Shown here: piece by piece, positions 8,903-17,498 of the stretch
Position numbering within the stretch: position 1 is the first letter of the stretch
How the letters are laid out: every line of letters begins with the position of its first letter
Source of the DNA: Methanoregula sp.
GTDB taxonomy: Archaea; Halobacteriota; Methanomicrobia; Methanomicrobiales; Methanospirillaceae
Assembly (NCBI RefSeq): GCF_028712425.1
Contig: NZ_JAQTQD010000007.1
Location: 1 to 64,000, forward strand
Reading direction: 5' to 3'
DNA length: 64,000 bases
The notes under the pieces: model-generated
Seen by the model: only the letters and a program-made list of their open reading frames with translations
Told to the model about the DNA's origin: nothing
Database searches by the model: none
Translations under genes and position numbers: made by a program

Positions 8903-9187
8903 ATGCCACAGCACGAAGCCGTCTTCCGGTTCACCACAGAACATGCCGAAAATATCTACCGCTCGCTGCTCCCGGAACTGGAAGACGAGGTGAACCCCCG
9001 TTCATCCGTGTCCTGCCGGCTTGAAGGCTGCGACACCCTTGTCCTTACGGTGACAGCTCAGGATACGTCCTCGCTCCGGGCTGCGCTGAACATGTACCTG
9101 CGGCTTGTCACTGTGGCAGATGAGGTAACCGGAATTGCGCAAAATCACGAACCGCGCGACACCAGCGGTCCCGTATCAAAGGAATAA
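8903..9187 (+). CDS. pcc1: KEOPS complex subunit Pcc1
   Basis: Small dimerisation subunit of the KEOPS complex that makes t6A37 in tRNA. The 94-residue alpha/beta protein has the family pattern of a beta-strand lead, an SSVSCRLEGCDTLVLTVTAQDTSSLRAALNMYLRLV core and a final helix. Sequence conservation of Pcc1 is weak, so the call leans on length plus position between rpoP and prefoldin beta. Confidence 0.8.
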   Translation: MPQHEAVFRFTTEHAENIYRSLLPELEDEVNPRSSVSCRLEGCDTLVLTVTAQDTSSLRAALNMYLRLVTVADEVTGIAQNHEPRDTSGPVSKE

Positions 9188-9230
9188 TGCTTTTTATCAC
9201 CGGCGCCGATATACTCTGCAGGATTTTTCT

Positions 9231-9593
9231 ATGAACAATATCTCACCCAAGGTCCAGAACCAGCTGGCCATGCTCCAGCAGGTCCAGCAGCAGCTCCAGA
9301 CGATCCTCCAGCAGAAGGCCCAGTTCGAGATGGCAGTCCGCGAGGCAAAGCGTGCACAGGAAGAGATCGCGGACTCTCCTGAAGACGCGGTCATGTACAT
9401 GAGCGTTGGCACGGTCATGATGCAGAAGAAGAAGGAGGTTGTGAACACCAAGCTTACCGAGAAGGTCGAGACCCTTGAGCTCCGGATCAAGTCTCTCGAA
9501 AAGCAGGAGAAGATGCTCCAGGGCAAGTTCGAGCAGCTCCAGGCGCAGATCAAGGCAGCCATCGAGGGCAAGGGCGCCCCGACGGCTGCGTAA
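9231..9593 (+). CDS. pfdB: Prefoldin beta subunit
   Basis: Hexameric co-chaperone subunit that passes unfolded proteins to the thermosome. The 120-residue protein is two long coiled-coil helices (ISPKVQNQLAMLQQVQQQLQ at the N-terminus, KVETLELRIKSLEKQEKML later) around a short beta hairpin (MYMSVGTVMMQKKK). ATG 9231 gives the standard N-terminus; the ORF-track start at 9135 would run through the pcc1 3' end. Confidence 0.95.
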   Translation: MNNISPKVQNQLAMLQQVQQQLQTILQQKAQFEMAVREAKRAQEEIADSPEDAVMYMSVGTVMMQKKKEVVNTKLTEKVETLELRIKSLEKQEKMLQGKFEQLQAQIKAAIEGKGAPTAA

Positions 9594-9594
9594 A

Positions 9595-9608
9595 TTCTTT
9601 TTTCTTCC
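9595..9608 (+). terminator. Oligo-T stretch after pfdB
   Basis: T-rich run right after the last gene of the super-operon, in front of a convergent gene; a likely archaeal terminator. Confidence 0.4.
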
Positions 9609-9633
9609 TGAACCCCTTCTGTATGTATCCGCA

Positions 9634-10461
9634 TTATTGGCAAGGGTCGAATTTCACGACGTTTCCGGTGATGGCATCGATATAGACTGCGCCTCCGCGG
9701 TGGTCTTCAAACCCGAAACGGAGATCCATATACCGTAACTCCACCTGTACTATCCAGACTTTCCGGTTATCTCTATCCGGCATGACGGTCAGTAATACCG
9801 ACGTTTCGTTACTGCTGATGTTACTGATTTTTGTTTTCTCGATCACGTACCTGGTGGCTGTATCAATCGCCTGGTTTTTCGAAATGCGGACCGGTTCCAA
9901 TCTTGGTGCCGTCTTGTCCCGGGCATGGTAAGACCTGACACTCCCGTCAGTGTTGAGAGAGACATGGACCAGGTTCCCATTATTAATACTCTGGTCCTGT
10001 TCATTCCAGGTATAGGAATACTCGGTTGCTGCATCACCATGATCAATCGCTTGCGATTCTGTCAGCACCATATTTCGCCTGTTGAAGTTATAGTAATGGA
10101 GTAGTGCAAATGTCCTTGCGGAGTTTTTTGCCTGTTCCAGGCTGAGGGGGCCTTGATTTTCCTTCCGAACCTGAACAAACTGGGCCCCGGTCACCATTCC
10201 TGTTTTTGGGTCAACGATGAAATGATTGTCATTCACCCGGTATGAATCATAAGGTTCGCCCGCAACATTCACCATCCTCTCTTCAAAGACCACGACTACA
10301 TCCGGATCCCCGATAAACTGACGGATGGACTCCGTCGGGTCAATTGGTTTGTTTTCTGAAACCGGTCCGGGGCCTGCAACAAACAAGAGACCTCCTGTTA
10401 TTGCAATAACCGCTACAATTCCCAAAATGGGGTAGAAGATTTTTTTATCCGGCAACCTCAT
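9634..10461 (-). CDS. Membrane-anchored PepSY-like protein
   Basis: 275 residues from ATG 10461. One N-terminal transmembrane helix (FYPILGIVAVIAITGGLLFVAG) anchors an extracytoplasmic part with two or three PepSY-like repeats: NDNHFIVDPKTGMVTGAQF, then LNTDGSVRSYHAR, and finally GGAVYIDAITGNVVKFD at the C-terminus. PepSY domains often modulate proteases or bind surfaces; no function can be assigned. The ORF-track start at 10743 is rejected because the extension passes through an intergenic hairpin cluster. Confidence 0.65.
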   Translation of the reverse strand: MRLPDKKIFYPILGIVAVIAITGGLLFVAGPGPVSENKPIDPTESIRQFIGDPDVVVVFEERMVNVAGEPYDSYRVNDNHFIVDPKTGMVTGAQFVQVRKENQGPLSLEQAKNSARTFALLHYYNFNRRNMVLTESQAIDHGDAATEYSYTWNEQDQSINNGNLVHVSLNTDGSVRSYHARDKTAPRLEPVRISKNQAIDTATRYVIEKTKISNISSNETSVLLTVMPDRDNRKVWIVQVELRYMDLRFGFEDHRGGAVYIDAITGNVVKFDPCQ

Positions 10462-10603
10462 AATAAAAGTCCAATCTGATAAAATAGAATTTAAACATAT
10501 TTTACTATTGCGATAATTCTCGGAAAAAGATGAGGAAATACCAAAATACCCGGAAAATTGTTCGATAGAAATCCTTTTCACAACGCACTCAGTTGAATTA
10601 CGA

Positions 10604-10740
10604 GTGTGACCCCCTCTCTCCCCCAAGGGGGGAGGCAGCCCAAGGGGACAAGCGCCCTTGACCCCCCCGTTTTCTTTAAGGCTCGCATACAACCAGGTTC
10701 CACGGGGCGAGGGTCGGCAGACCCCGAGCACCCGTGGCCC
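10604..10740. repeat. Intergenic hairpin cluster
   Basis: The 343-bp gap between the PepSY-like gene and leuA has no gene. It contains the palindrome CTCCCCC-AA-GGGGGAG and a two-part hairpin, CCACGGG/CCCGTGG (10700-10737) enclosing GGGTC-GGCA-GACCC. The tip GTCGGCAGAC also occurs in hairpins of the repeats near 34.53 and 40.97 kb. Possibly a terminator or a member of a dispersed repeat family. Confidence 0.6.
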
Positions 10741-10804
10741 CATCCTAGACTAGCACTATTCCACATAGGTTTTCTACAGAGCACGGAAAAAAGAGTGATT
10801 CCGG

Positions 10805-12322
10805 TTACGCCCGGTTGATCAGGTTCACGGCGTTCACCATTGCCTCGACCGATGACAGCACAATGTCATCGCCACTGCCACTGGCGTCAAAGATCCTGCC
10901 GCGCTCGTCCTCGACCGCGATGGTGACGTGGCACATCGCGTCCGAGCCGCCCGAGATCGCCTCGATGTTGAACTCCTTGAGCTGGAGTTTTGCTGGGGTG
11001 ATCCCGAGGATCGCGTTCAGCGCCGCGTCAACCGGGCCGTTCCCTACTGCCGAGAAGACATGCTCCGTGCCGTTCACCTTTGCCCGGACGCTGGCCGTCG
11101 GGATGGCGTGGTTGCCCGTCATGATGGCAATGTCCTGGAGGTCGAATATCTTGTGGTTGAACTCGATGCCCATCACGCTCTCTGCAATCTCGTAGAGATC
11201 GGCATCGGTAACCCGTTTGCCACGGTTCGCGATGGCCTTGACCTTCTCGATGATAGCCTTGAGTTGTGTTTCACTGGGATCGATGTGGGCATCGGCAAGC
11301 ATCTGCCGCACCGCGTGATGCCCTACGTGTTTCCCGAGCGTCAGCCGCCTGCGGTGACCGACCATCTCGGGCGTCATGATGCCCGGCTCAAACGTGGCCG
11401 CGTTCTGGAGCACGCCATGCGAGTGGATACCGCTCTCGTGCGAGAAGACATTCTCCCCGACAACCGGCTGGATGGGCGGGATGCCGAGGCCGGAGAAGCG
11501 GGAGACGAGGCGTGAGGTCTCAACGAGGCGCTCTTTTGCTATCCCCGTTTTGATCCGGTACATCGACTCCATGATCATGACGGTCTGGGCAAGATCGGCA
11601 TTGCCGGCCCGTTCCCCGAGACCGTTCACGGTTACCTGCACCTGCGAGGCGCCGGCCTCGACTGCCGCGATGGTGTTTGCCACCGCGAGGCCGAAGTCGT
11701 TGTGGCAGTGGACATCGATGGGGCACCGGACCTCTTTATTGATCCGGGTAATCAGCGTCTTCATCGCGGACGGTGAGATGACTCCCACCGTGTCGGGCAC
11801 GTTGATGATCGTTGCACCGGCATCTGCGGCAGTCTGGAATACCTCTATCAGGTAGTCCCAGTCCGTTCTCGTCGCGTCCATGGCGGAGAACATGCAGAGG
11901 TTGGAGCGTTTCCGGATATAGCCGATGATGTCGGCCGTGATCTCCAGGACCTCTTTTCTCGATTTCTTGATCGTGTTCTCGCGCTGGATGTCCGAAGTCG
12001 GGATGAAGACATGCACCATGTCGACATTGCAGTCAAGGCAGGTGTCTACATCGGCTTTCACGGAGCGGGCAAGCCCGCAGATCTTTGATTCCAGGCCGAG
12101 GTTCTTTATTGCCGTTACCGTCTCTTTCTCGGCTTTCGAAGACGCAGGGAAACCTGCCTCTATCGCGTGAATGCCGATTGCGGAGAGCTGGCGGGCAATA
12201 TCGAGCTTCTGTTCGAATGTGAATGCAATACCCGGGGTCTGTTCTCCGTCACGTAATGTCGTGTCAAAAACAGTGACTTCTTCACGAGCTGCGCTATCGG
12301 TGAAGAAGACGATCCCCCGCAA
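10805..12322 (-). CDS. leuA: 2-isopropylmalate synthase (LeuA/CimA family)
   Basis: Condenses acetyl-CoA with a 2-oxoacid in leucine (or, if CimA, isoleucine) biosynthesis. Catalytic barrel motifs are FDTTLRDGEQTPG, the HCHNDFGLAVANT metal site and VNGLGERAGNA; a C-terminal LeuA dimer/regulatory domain follows (from about residue 385, ASVRAKVNGTEHVFSAVGNGPVDAALNAI). Its roughly 505-residue length excludes the shorter homocitrate synthase AksA. The ORF-track ATG at 12427 lies upstream of a TATA-like TTTAAATAA (12364-12372), so I use the TTG at 12322 just after AAGGA. LeuA is favoured over CimA by overall resemblance only. Confidence 0.87.
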   Translation of the reverse strand: MRGIVFFTDSAAREEVTVFDTTLRDGEQTPGIAFTFEQKLDIARQLSAIGIHAIEAGFPASSKAEKETVTAIKNLGLESKICGLARSVKADVDTCLDCNVDMVHVFIPTSDIQRENTIKKSRKEVLEITADIIGYIRKRSNLCMFSAMDATRTDWDYLIEVFQTAADAGATIINVPDTVGVISPSAMKTLITRINKEVRCPIDVHCHNDFGLAVANTIAAVEAGASQVQVTVNGLGERAGNADLAQTVMIMESMYRIKTGIAKERLVETSRLVSRFSGLGIPPIQPVVGENVFSHESGIHSHGVLQNAATFEPGIMTPEMVGHRRRLTLGKHVGHHAVRQMLADAHIDPSETQLKAIIEKVKAIANRGKRVTDADLYEIAESVMGIEFNHKIFDLQDIAIMTGNHAIPTASVRAKVNGTEHVFSAVGNGPVDAALNAILGITPAKLQLKEFNIEAISGGSDAMCHVTIAVEDERGRIFDASGSGDDIVLSSVEAMVNAVNLINRA

Positions 12323-12363
12323 AATCCTTGCGAGTAACCATACACAATTGTTGGCCCGCGTGT

Positions 12364-12372
12364 TATTTAAAC
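12364..12372 (-). promoter_or_regulatory. TATA box of leuA
   Basis: TTTAAATAA on the minus strand places transcription start near 12341, about 19 nt before the proposed TTG start of leuA. This argues against the upstream ATG in the ORF track. Confidence 0.5.
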
Positions 12373-12500
12373 AATCGCTGCACCAGATCCGGTTTCGGAC
12401 GAATGGGATCTTTCCAGCCACGAGCATGATGCAGGGATATGCGGATCACTTCCGGCACCCACGGGCAGATTTTATATAACGAAAAATTCCAGAGCGAATT

Positions 12501-13109
12501 ATGGGTATCAATACCTTCACGTGCGATTATCCCTGCACGGATGTCCATCCGAATATGATCTTCCCCAAGCCGGATCTCAATCCCCAAAAGATCAGGATTG
12601 TCATGGTATCCGAGTGTCCTCCTGCCAACCGGACGGATTACTTTTATGAGAGCGGTTCCGGCGCCTTTTTCCAGACAACAAAAACGGCATTCCGTGATGC
12701 AGGAGCAGTCATTGAAACCTATGAAGACCTGGCCAGAATGGGCATCTATCTTACGACTGCCATCAAATGCAACAAGACCGGTTATCTCGTTTCTGCAAAG
12801 ACCATAAAAGAATGTGCGTTACGGTTTTTGAAACCTGAGCTGGAGCAGTTTCCCGATATCAGGATGATCCTGTGCATGGGAGACTTTGCTATAAAAGCCG
12901 TCAATTACGTCTATAAGGAAAAATATGGCAAAAGCCCGATCCCCGCAGGGTCTACTTACAAAATACGCAAACAGGAATATAGCCAGAACGGCATCCGGTT
13001 TCTCCCTTCATATACCCATACCGGGGACAGTTTCAATATCGAAAAGGTGAAGCGGCAGATGATTGCCGAAGATATACAGACTGCCCTGGCGTACCTGAAG
13101 TCTCATTGA
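12501..13109 (+). CDS. Uracil-DNA glycosylase superfamily-like protein
   Basis: 202 residues. The order of motifs suggests the UDG fold: SECPP near residue 37 (where glycosylases have GEAPG), LTTAIKCNK (like TNAVKC), LCMGDFAIKAV (like LGATA) and a final LPSYTHTGDSFNIEK (like PSYHPS). The catalytic residues differ from classic families, so activity is uncertain. A TATA-like TTTTATATAA lies about 25 bp upstream of the start. It is transcribed divergently from leuA. Confidence 0.5.
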   Translation: MGINTFTCDYPCTDVHPNMIFPKPDLNPQKIRIVMVSECPPANRTDYFYESGSGAFFQTTKTAFRDAGAVIETYEDLARMGIYLTTAIKCNKTGYLVSAKTIKECALRFLKPELEQFPDIRMILCMGDFAIKAVNYVYKEKYGKSPIPAGSTYKIRKQEYSQNGIRFLPSYTHTGDSFNIEKVKRQMIAEDIQTALAYLKSH

Positions 13110-13300
13110 TTGGTTTGCGGCTGGGGAACTGTCTGGTGCAGGCGGGGAAAGCCATGTACGACCTGTTTTTCCCAAAAGAAATCTGCGCATCGTGCACGGT
13201 GAAATGGATCCTGGGATGAATCCAGGCATTTTAACCCGGAACCACCGGGGATCTTACGATACGTTTAATAGTAAACTTGCCCTACATTAGTAGCGCAGTG

Positions 13301-13407
13301 CCCCGCCTTAACTCAGCCTGGTAGAGTGCGCGGCTGTAGTATGGTTTGCCGATTCAGGCAACTGCGCGGCTACCGCGATGTCCCCGGTTCGAATCTGGGA
13401 GGCGGGA
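13301..13407 (+). tRNA. tRNA-Tyr (GTA) with intron
   Basis: Acceptor CCCGCCT (13301-13307) pairs with AGGCGGG (13400-13406), followed by discriminator A. The C1-G72 pair is typical of archaeal tRNA-Tyr. The D arm is ACTC/GAGT, the anticodon stem CGCGG/CCGCG with anticodon GTA at 13336-13338, and the T arm CCCGG-TTCGAAT-CTGGG. A 32-nt intron (13340-13371) interrupts the anticodon loop between positions 37 and 38, the canonical archaeal site. TTTAATAG about 40 bp upstream may be the TATA box. Confidence 0.93.
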
Positions 13408-13421
13408 TTACTGTAACAATT

Positions 13422-13494
13422 GCCCAGGTAGTGTAGTGGCCTATCATGATTGCCTGTCACGCAATCGACTCGGATTCGAATTCCGACCTGGGCG
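13422..13494 (+). tRNA. tRNA-Asp (GTC)
   Basis: Complete cloverleaf: acceptor GCCCAGG/CCTGGGC with discriminator G, anticodon stem ATTGC/GCAAT around loop CTGTCAC (anticodon GTC), and T loop TTCGAAT. It lies 14 bp after tRNA-Tyr and is probably co-transcribed with it. CCA is not encoded; a CCA-adding enzyme is in this window. Confidence 0.95.
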
Positions 13495-13650
13495 TACTCT
13501 TTTCGGGTCAGATGCCTGAAAAACCATAACCTGCTAGCGAAGGCAGGGCTTTTGTCAAATAGACCGGCTCGCAGAACGAGGATCTGGCCCAGGGCAACAC
13601 AACATATTTGATTTCCGGGTACGCATATAGCCAGTAAGGATAGAACATCT

Positions 13651-13866
13651 ATGAAACTCGGCATTATCCTCGAGGAGGAAGAGGATGGTACTTACTCTGT
13701 TCACTGTCCTGCCCTTAAGGGATGCCATTCTCAGGGAAAAAACCGCGAGGAAGCACTGAAAAATATCCAGGATGCCATCGATCTTTATCTTGAAGTATCC
13801 CGGGAAATGGCAGAAAAGGCAGCCAAAGGCCAGCCAAAGAGTACTCTTGTCGAGATCGCAGTATGA
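13651..13866 (+). CDS. hicB: HicB-family antitoxin
   Basis: 71 residues with the HicB partial RNase-H-like fold: an N-terminal strand pair, EEEEDGTYSVHCPALKGCHSQGKNREEALKNIQDAIDLYLE, then a basic helical tail. It neutralises the toxin encoded immediately downstream and probably represses the operon. AAGGAT precedes the start. The antitoxin-first order is the reverse of classic hicAB. Confidence 0.88.
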   Translation: MKLGIILEEEEDGTYSVHCPALKGCHSQGKNREEALKNIQDAIDLYLEVSREMAEKAAKGQPKSTLVEIAV

Positions 13867-14084
13867 CCGGCGATCGCCTTCTCCCGGTTTCCGGCAGGGA
13901 GATGGTGAAGGTCTTTTCCCGGCTCGGTTTTTCTGTCATACGCCAGCGAGGGAGCCATATTGTGATGGCCCGTGACGAGGAGATTCTTGTCATCCCCGAT
14001 CACGATGTGGTTGCAAAGGGAACGGAGCGCGACCTGATTCGGGATGCGGGGATTTCCGTGAGTGAATTTAACCGGATGTTGTAA
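13863..14084 (+). CDS. hicA: HicA-family mRNA interferase toxin
   Basis: 73-residue double-stranded-RNA-binding-like protein that cleaves mRNA in translation. It shows the HicA pattern SGREMVKVFSRLGFSVIRQRGSHIVMAR, including the catalytic histidine in GSH, then IPDHDVVAKGT and a C-terminal helix. ATGA overlap with hicB couples synthesis of the two. Confidence 0.88.
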   Translation: MTGDRLLPVSGREMVKVFSRLGFSVIRQRGSHIVMARDEEILVIPDHDVVAKGTERDLIRDAGISVSEFNRML

Positions 14085-14190
14085 AGGCGCACACGTATCA
14101 GCATCATAATCCGGATTCCCCAAGGACTTACCTTTAAGAAAAAGAAGATAGAGTAACAATTCCCGTCAGGGAACAGATGTTGGTAGCCCA

Positions 14191-15609
14191 TCAGGTTTTC
14201 TGCACACCGTAGATCCCGCTCCCGATCCACCAGGTGTCATCAACTGCCTTCGCGTACAGCAGTTTCGGTACAGAAGTCCCCCGTCCTCTGGCCGTGTCCA
14301 TGAACATCGCGTGCGTGAACCCGGTCCCGCTCCGGATCGCATTGATATTGAGGACCGTGGTCTTTGAGCCGTACGGATCCGAGTAGTCCATCCAGTTCTT
14401 GCCAATGCCTTCCTTCCAGTACGGGTCGGCAAGGAGCGTCCCGTTGAAGTCCTCGGCCCAGACAAAGAGGTCGCCGTTCACGAACTCTCCTTTGGGATTG
14501 TTGATCTCCGCAAGCGTCCTTTCCTTCCCGTTGACCTTCGCGTAGGTTACGGCCCGGTCAACAAGGTCGTACAGTTCCGTTCGCGTATGGCTGCGCACGG
14601 TAATTCCGGTCAGGTTGCCCTCTCGGAGCTGCTCGTACTCCGGCACAATGATGCCGGAGAAAACCCAGTACGTGTCATCAACGGGCTCGGCATAATCGAT
14701 CTTTGGCGCATACCCTGTCCGGCCATCCTTTGTCACGGCCGCAACCGTGTACGAATACCCGCCGCCCTGGAGGGCAAGGTCCCGCATCTCGCGGATTGTA
14801 GTCACGCCATCAGGGTCATGGTAGTTGATGAGGTTGATCCGGTTGTTCGCGGTATCAGGAGTGAGGGAATTAGCGAGCACCGTGCCGTTGTAGTCCACCG
14901 CGATGAGCGTGAGTTCACCATCAGCAAACTGTCCTTTGGGATCATTGAAGGCAATGAGCGCCTTTTCTTTGCCGTTCTCCTTTGCATAGGACACGGCACT
15001 CTTTACGAATGTTGTCAGGTTCCCGACCGTATACTCGCGGCTTTTCGGGCCGATACCGATCGAGGGATAGACCATTCCGGATCCGGCATACGTTCCGGCA
15101 CCGATATAGTAGCTCCCGTCCACATCAGCGACAACCGAGAGTTTCGGGGTGATGGTCTTTTTGTCCTGCGGGTTGGGGTAATCGTAACTCACATACCCGA
15201 TCCCGTATCGTGCGGTCTCCTGCAGGTTCTTAACAAGGGGGACGCCATACCGGTCCGTCATGTTCCCGATGTTTGTCCCGACAAGTTCCTGTTCGAAGGG
15301 TTCTGCAAGTGCGGTTCCGTCATACCTCTCAGTAAAGATGTAAACGCCGTTCCTGACAAACGAACCGTTCGGATCATTGAATTCAGCAATGGCTTTCTCC
15401 TTCCCATTCTCCTTTGCATAGAGAACGGCCTCCTTCACCTGGTCTGTCAGGTCAGCAGGAGTGATCTTTGCAGGCGATAGCCCGGTGGCAGGGGAAGCCG
15501 GGGGAGCCGGAGTCTGGCCCTTCTGCGCCGGAAGGGTTCCGGTGCAGCCTGCAGCAAGGATAAGCCCGGTGATCAGGAGAAAAATGAGGATTGGTGCCCA
15601 CGGTTTCAT
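14191..15609 (-). CDS. Lipoprotein with three Cache-type sensor repeats
   Basis: 472 residues. A signal peptide ends in a lipobox (ILAAGCTG), followed by a Pro/Ala-rich linker. Three homologous repeats of about 135 residues follow, each starting with a helix ending in (Y/F)AKENGKEKA or AKVNGKERT, then N(D/N)P(N/K)G and the strand NG(T/A)xLA, and ending in W/YxGxGxY. This is the Cache/PAS-like extracellular ligand-binding fold. No kinase or chemoreceptor domain is attached, so it is a surface binding protein of unknown ligand. Start is ATG 15609, not the track's 15678. Confidence 0.75.
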   Translation of the reverse strand: MKPWAPILIFLLITGLILAAGCTGTLPAQKGQTPAPPASPATGLSPAKITPADLTDQVKEAVLYAKENGKEKAIAEFNDPNGSFVRNGVYIFTERYDGTALAEPFEQELVGTNIGNMTDRYGVPLVKNLQETARYGIGYVSYDYPNPQDKKTITPKLSVVADVDGSYYIGAGTYAGSGMVYPSIGIGPKSREYTVGNLTTFVKSAVSYAKENGKEKALIAFNDPKGQFADGELTLIAVDYNGTVLANSLTPDTANNRINLINYHDPDGVTTIREMRDLALQGGGYSYTVAAVTKDGRTGYAPKIDYAEPVDDTYWVFSGIIVPEYEQLREGNLTGITVRSHTRTELYDLVDRAVTYAKVNGKERTLAEINNPKGEFVNGDLFVWAEDFNGTLLADPYWKEGIGKNWMDYSDPYGSKTTVLNINAIRSGTGFTHAMFMDTARGRGTSVPKLLYAKAVDDTWWIGSGIYGVQKT

Positions 15610-15724
15610 GCCCGAATCTCTTGGTCCAAAACCATAAAAAAATACTGAAACAGGGGAAAGCCCCTGCGACAGGTGCATCCGGAATATGGCAGGATGCGAT
15701 TAAAATCCCTGCGATCGTGAAAAT

Positions 15725-16009
15725 TTATTCTGCGGCAGGAGCCTGGATCAGCAGGCGCCCCCGGGAAGTGAGCCTGAGAACGACTTCACTGCTGGATTTG
15801 CCCCCGTCAAGACACCCCCTGGACAAGAGACCCCTGACGCTGGACCGGATGAGGCTCTCGCTGAAACCGGGGTACAGCGTCTGTACAACCTGCCCGATGC
15901 GACAACTCTGGTTGTCGGCAACGGCCCGGAGGATAGCGAGATGAGCTGCTGTTGGCGTGAAAACCTCGGGTGGGGCAAATTCGATTGCTTTCATGGTTGT
16001 TTCTTTCAT
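15725..16009 (-). CDS. Small winged-helix-like protein
   Basis: 94 residues. A predicted helix-turn-helix (HLAILRAVADNQSCRIGQVVQTLYPGFSESLIRSSVRGLLSRGCL) is followed by a beta-wing-like stretch ending LRLTSRGRLLI, like MarR/PadR-type DNA-binding domains. AGGACC precedes the ATG at 16009. Targets are unknown; it stands alone between the Cache lipoprotein and the Yip1-like gene. Confidence 0.55.
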   Translation of the reverse strand: MKETTMKAIEFAPPEVFTPTAAHLAILRAVADNQSCRIGQVVQTLYPGFSESLIRSSVRGLLSRGCLDGGKSSSEVVLRLTSRGRLLIQAPAAE

Positions 16010-16313
16010 GATAGGTCCTGGTGATGGTGAAACACAACTGTTTCAGGCAGTAAAAGAACGAATCACCACTATACTCTTAGCTCTCTGACATAATGTAACC
16101 ATGGTTGCCGTGCCCGGGGCAGATTTCCGCGGGAAGGGTAAAAACAACCGTTCTGCATAGTCAGTCATGATTCACGGGGAAAAAAGGTTCATGCGCCGGA
16201 TGTTTTTCCAAAGCCGGACAATAGTTACTGTATCGTAAAACCGGTGACACAACACAGGGAAGAACCAGGGCCCCCCAGGGGAATTAATATATCAGCGGGT
16301 ATCACCTTTTCCC

Positions 16314-16892
16314 ATGATGATCGATGCGATAATTGCGAAGGTGAAGGGGTTCATCGTGAATCCGGTGGAGAGTTTCCGGGCTGCACGCCCCGATACACCT
16401 GACATCATTGTGCCTTATTTCATCGCTTTGCTCCTCATCCACACAGTCATGACGGCGATCATATCTCTTGCCGGCATCAGTGTCATGGGAATGCTTTCGC
16501 CCATGATGCCGGGGTTCGCGATGCCGGTCGTGATCTTCTTTGGCGTGCTTATCGGGGGTGCGATCGTTACCATCCTCTTCTCGCTCTGGCTGCACCTGTG
16601 GGTGTACCTGCTTGGCGGGAGGAAGGGACTTTTTGAAACTGCAAAAGCCGTTATCTATGGCATGACCCCTGGTATGATTCTCGGCTGGATACCGTTCATC
16701 GGTTTCCTCTTCTGCCTCTGGTCGATTGTCCTGCAGATCATCGGCATCCGCGAGCTGCAGGAAATGAGCAGTGGAAAAGCTCTCGTTGCCATGATCATTG
16801 CCGTGATGGTACCGCTCATCGTTGTTGTGCTCCTGGCGATGTATTTCTTTGTCAGCATGGTTTCCGTCTCTCCCATTCCGGTTGTACCGTAA
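16314..16892 (+). CDS. Yip1-family membrane protein
   Basis: 192 residues with about five transmembrane helices. The N-terminus (KVKGFIVNPVESFRAAR) and the loop GGRKGLFETAKAVIYGMTPGMILGWIPFIG are typical of prokaryotic Yip1-domain proteins. Function is unknown. A TATA-like AATTAATATAT lies about 30 bp upstream, so the transcript is nearly leaderless. Confidence 0.7.
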   Translation: MMIDAIIAKVKGFIVNPVESFRAARPDTPDIIVPYFIALLLIHTVMTAIISLAGISVMGMLSPMMPGFAMPVVIFFGVLIGGAIVTILFSLWLHLWVYLLGGRKGLFETAKAVIYGMTPGMILGWIPFIGFLFCLWSIVLQIIGIRELQEMSSGKALVAMIIAVMVPLIVVVLLAMYFFVSMVSVSPIPVVP

Positions 16893-16966
16893 ATCTGCGG
16901 ATAACCTTTTTTTTAATGACATCCTGAAAACGTGGAGTGTGAGCTGGGGAGAGGCGACCGATCCGG

Positions 16967-17437
16967 TCATTCCACAAGGAAATCTTTTTGCCGGAGAAAT
17001 GCAGCGATCCAGGGTTCAGCCTCTTCATCGGATCGCGGCCGTTTCCGTTCAACCTCATCCCATGCTGACCTGAGCTCATGGTCTTCGGAATGCAGGGCGA
17101 GCGCCCCGGTTACGTACCCAAGAGACCTCCCCCGGATATCGGATACCTTCAGTGCAACACACCGGTAAAACTTGCACTGGGGCGGGCTGTCGCGGTGGAT
17201 GGTGCAGCGCAGGAGATCCCCGTCCGGGCGGAGGAAGCGGCAGGCATGGGGGTGCGAATCGGGAAATGTGTGATCTTTGAAGATCTCGCGCTTCTCCTCG
17301 TCAACCTCCGCCGTGAATGGTGTGCCGGTGGAGACGGATTCGCAGGCAAACGAGAACGGCCCGGTCTGCTCTTCGATCACGATATAGTCGCCCAGGAACA
17401 TGCAGCAGGATCCGCACTGGCGGCAGGAGAAGACCAT
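16967..17437 (-). CDS. YkgJ-type cysteine-cluster protein
   Basis: 156 residues with the YkgJ/CxxCxxxCC zinc-or-iron cluster: CRQCGSCCMF at the N-terminus, then CRFLRPDGDLLRCTIHRDSPPQCKFYRC. Family members are thought to bind metal clusters, but no reaction is established. Start ATG 17437 removes a non-homologous extension in the ORF track. The C-terminal EDHELRSAWDEVERKRP is an acidic/basic helix. Confidence 0.75.
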   Translation of the reverse strand: MVFSCRQCGSCCMFLGDYIVIEEQTGPFSFACESVSTGTPFTAEVDEEKREIFKDHTFPDSHPHACRFLRPDGDLLRCTIHRDSPPQCKFYRCVALKVSDIRGRSLGYVTGALALHSEDHELRSAWDEVERKRPRSDEEAEPWIAAFLRQKDFLVE

Positions 17438-17498
17438 GGTTGTACCCTGATGTACAGTCAGGGAGGGCGTGGTAAAAAAGGGATCGAAGTGTGCCGGT

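Noticed and set aside
10462-10743. N-terminal extension of the PepSY-like protein
   Set aside because: Passes through a gene-free AT-rich stretch and a hairpin cluster; the transmembrane anchor follows directly on ATG 10461.
14587-15480. 297-aa plus-strand ORF
   Set aside because: Antisense of the Cache lipoprotein, whose signal peptide and repeats show the real frame.
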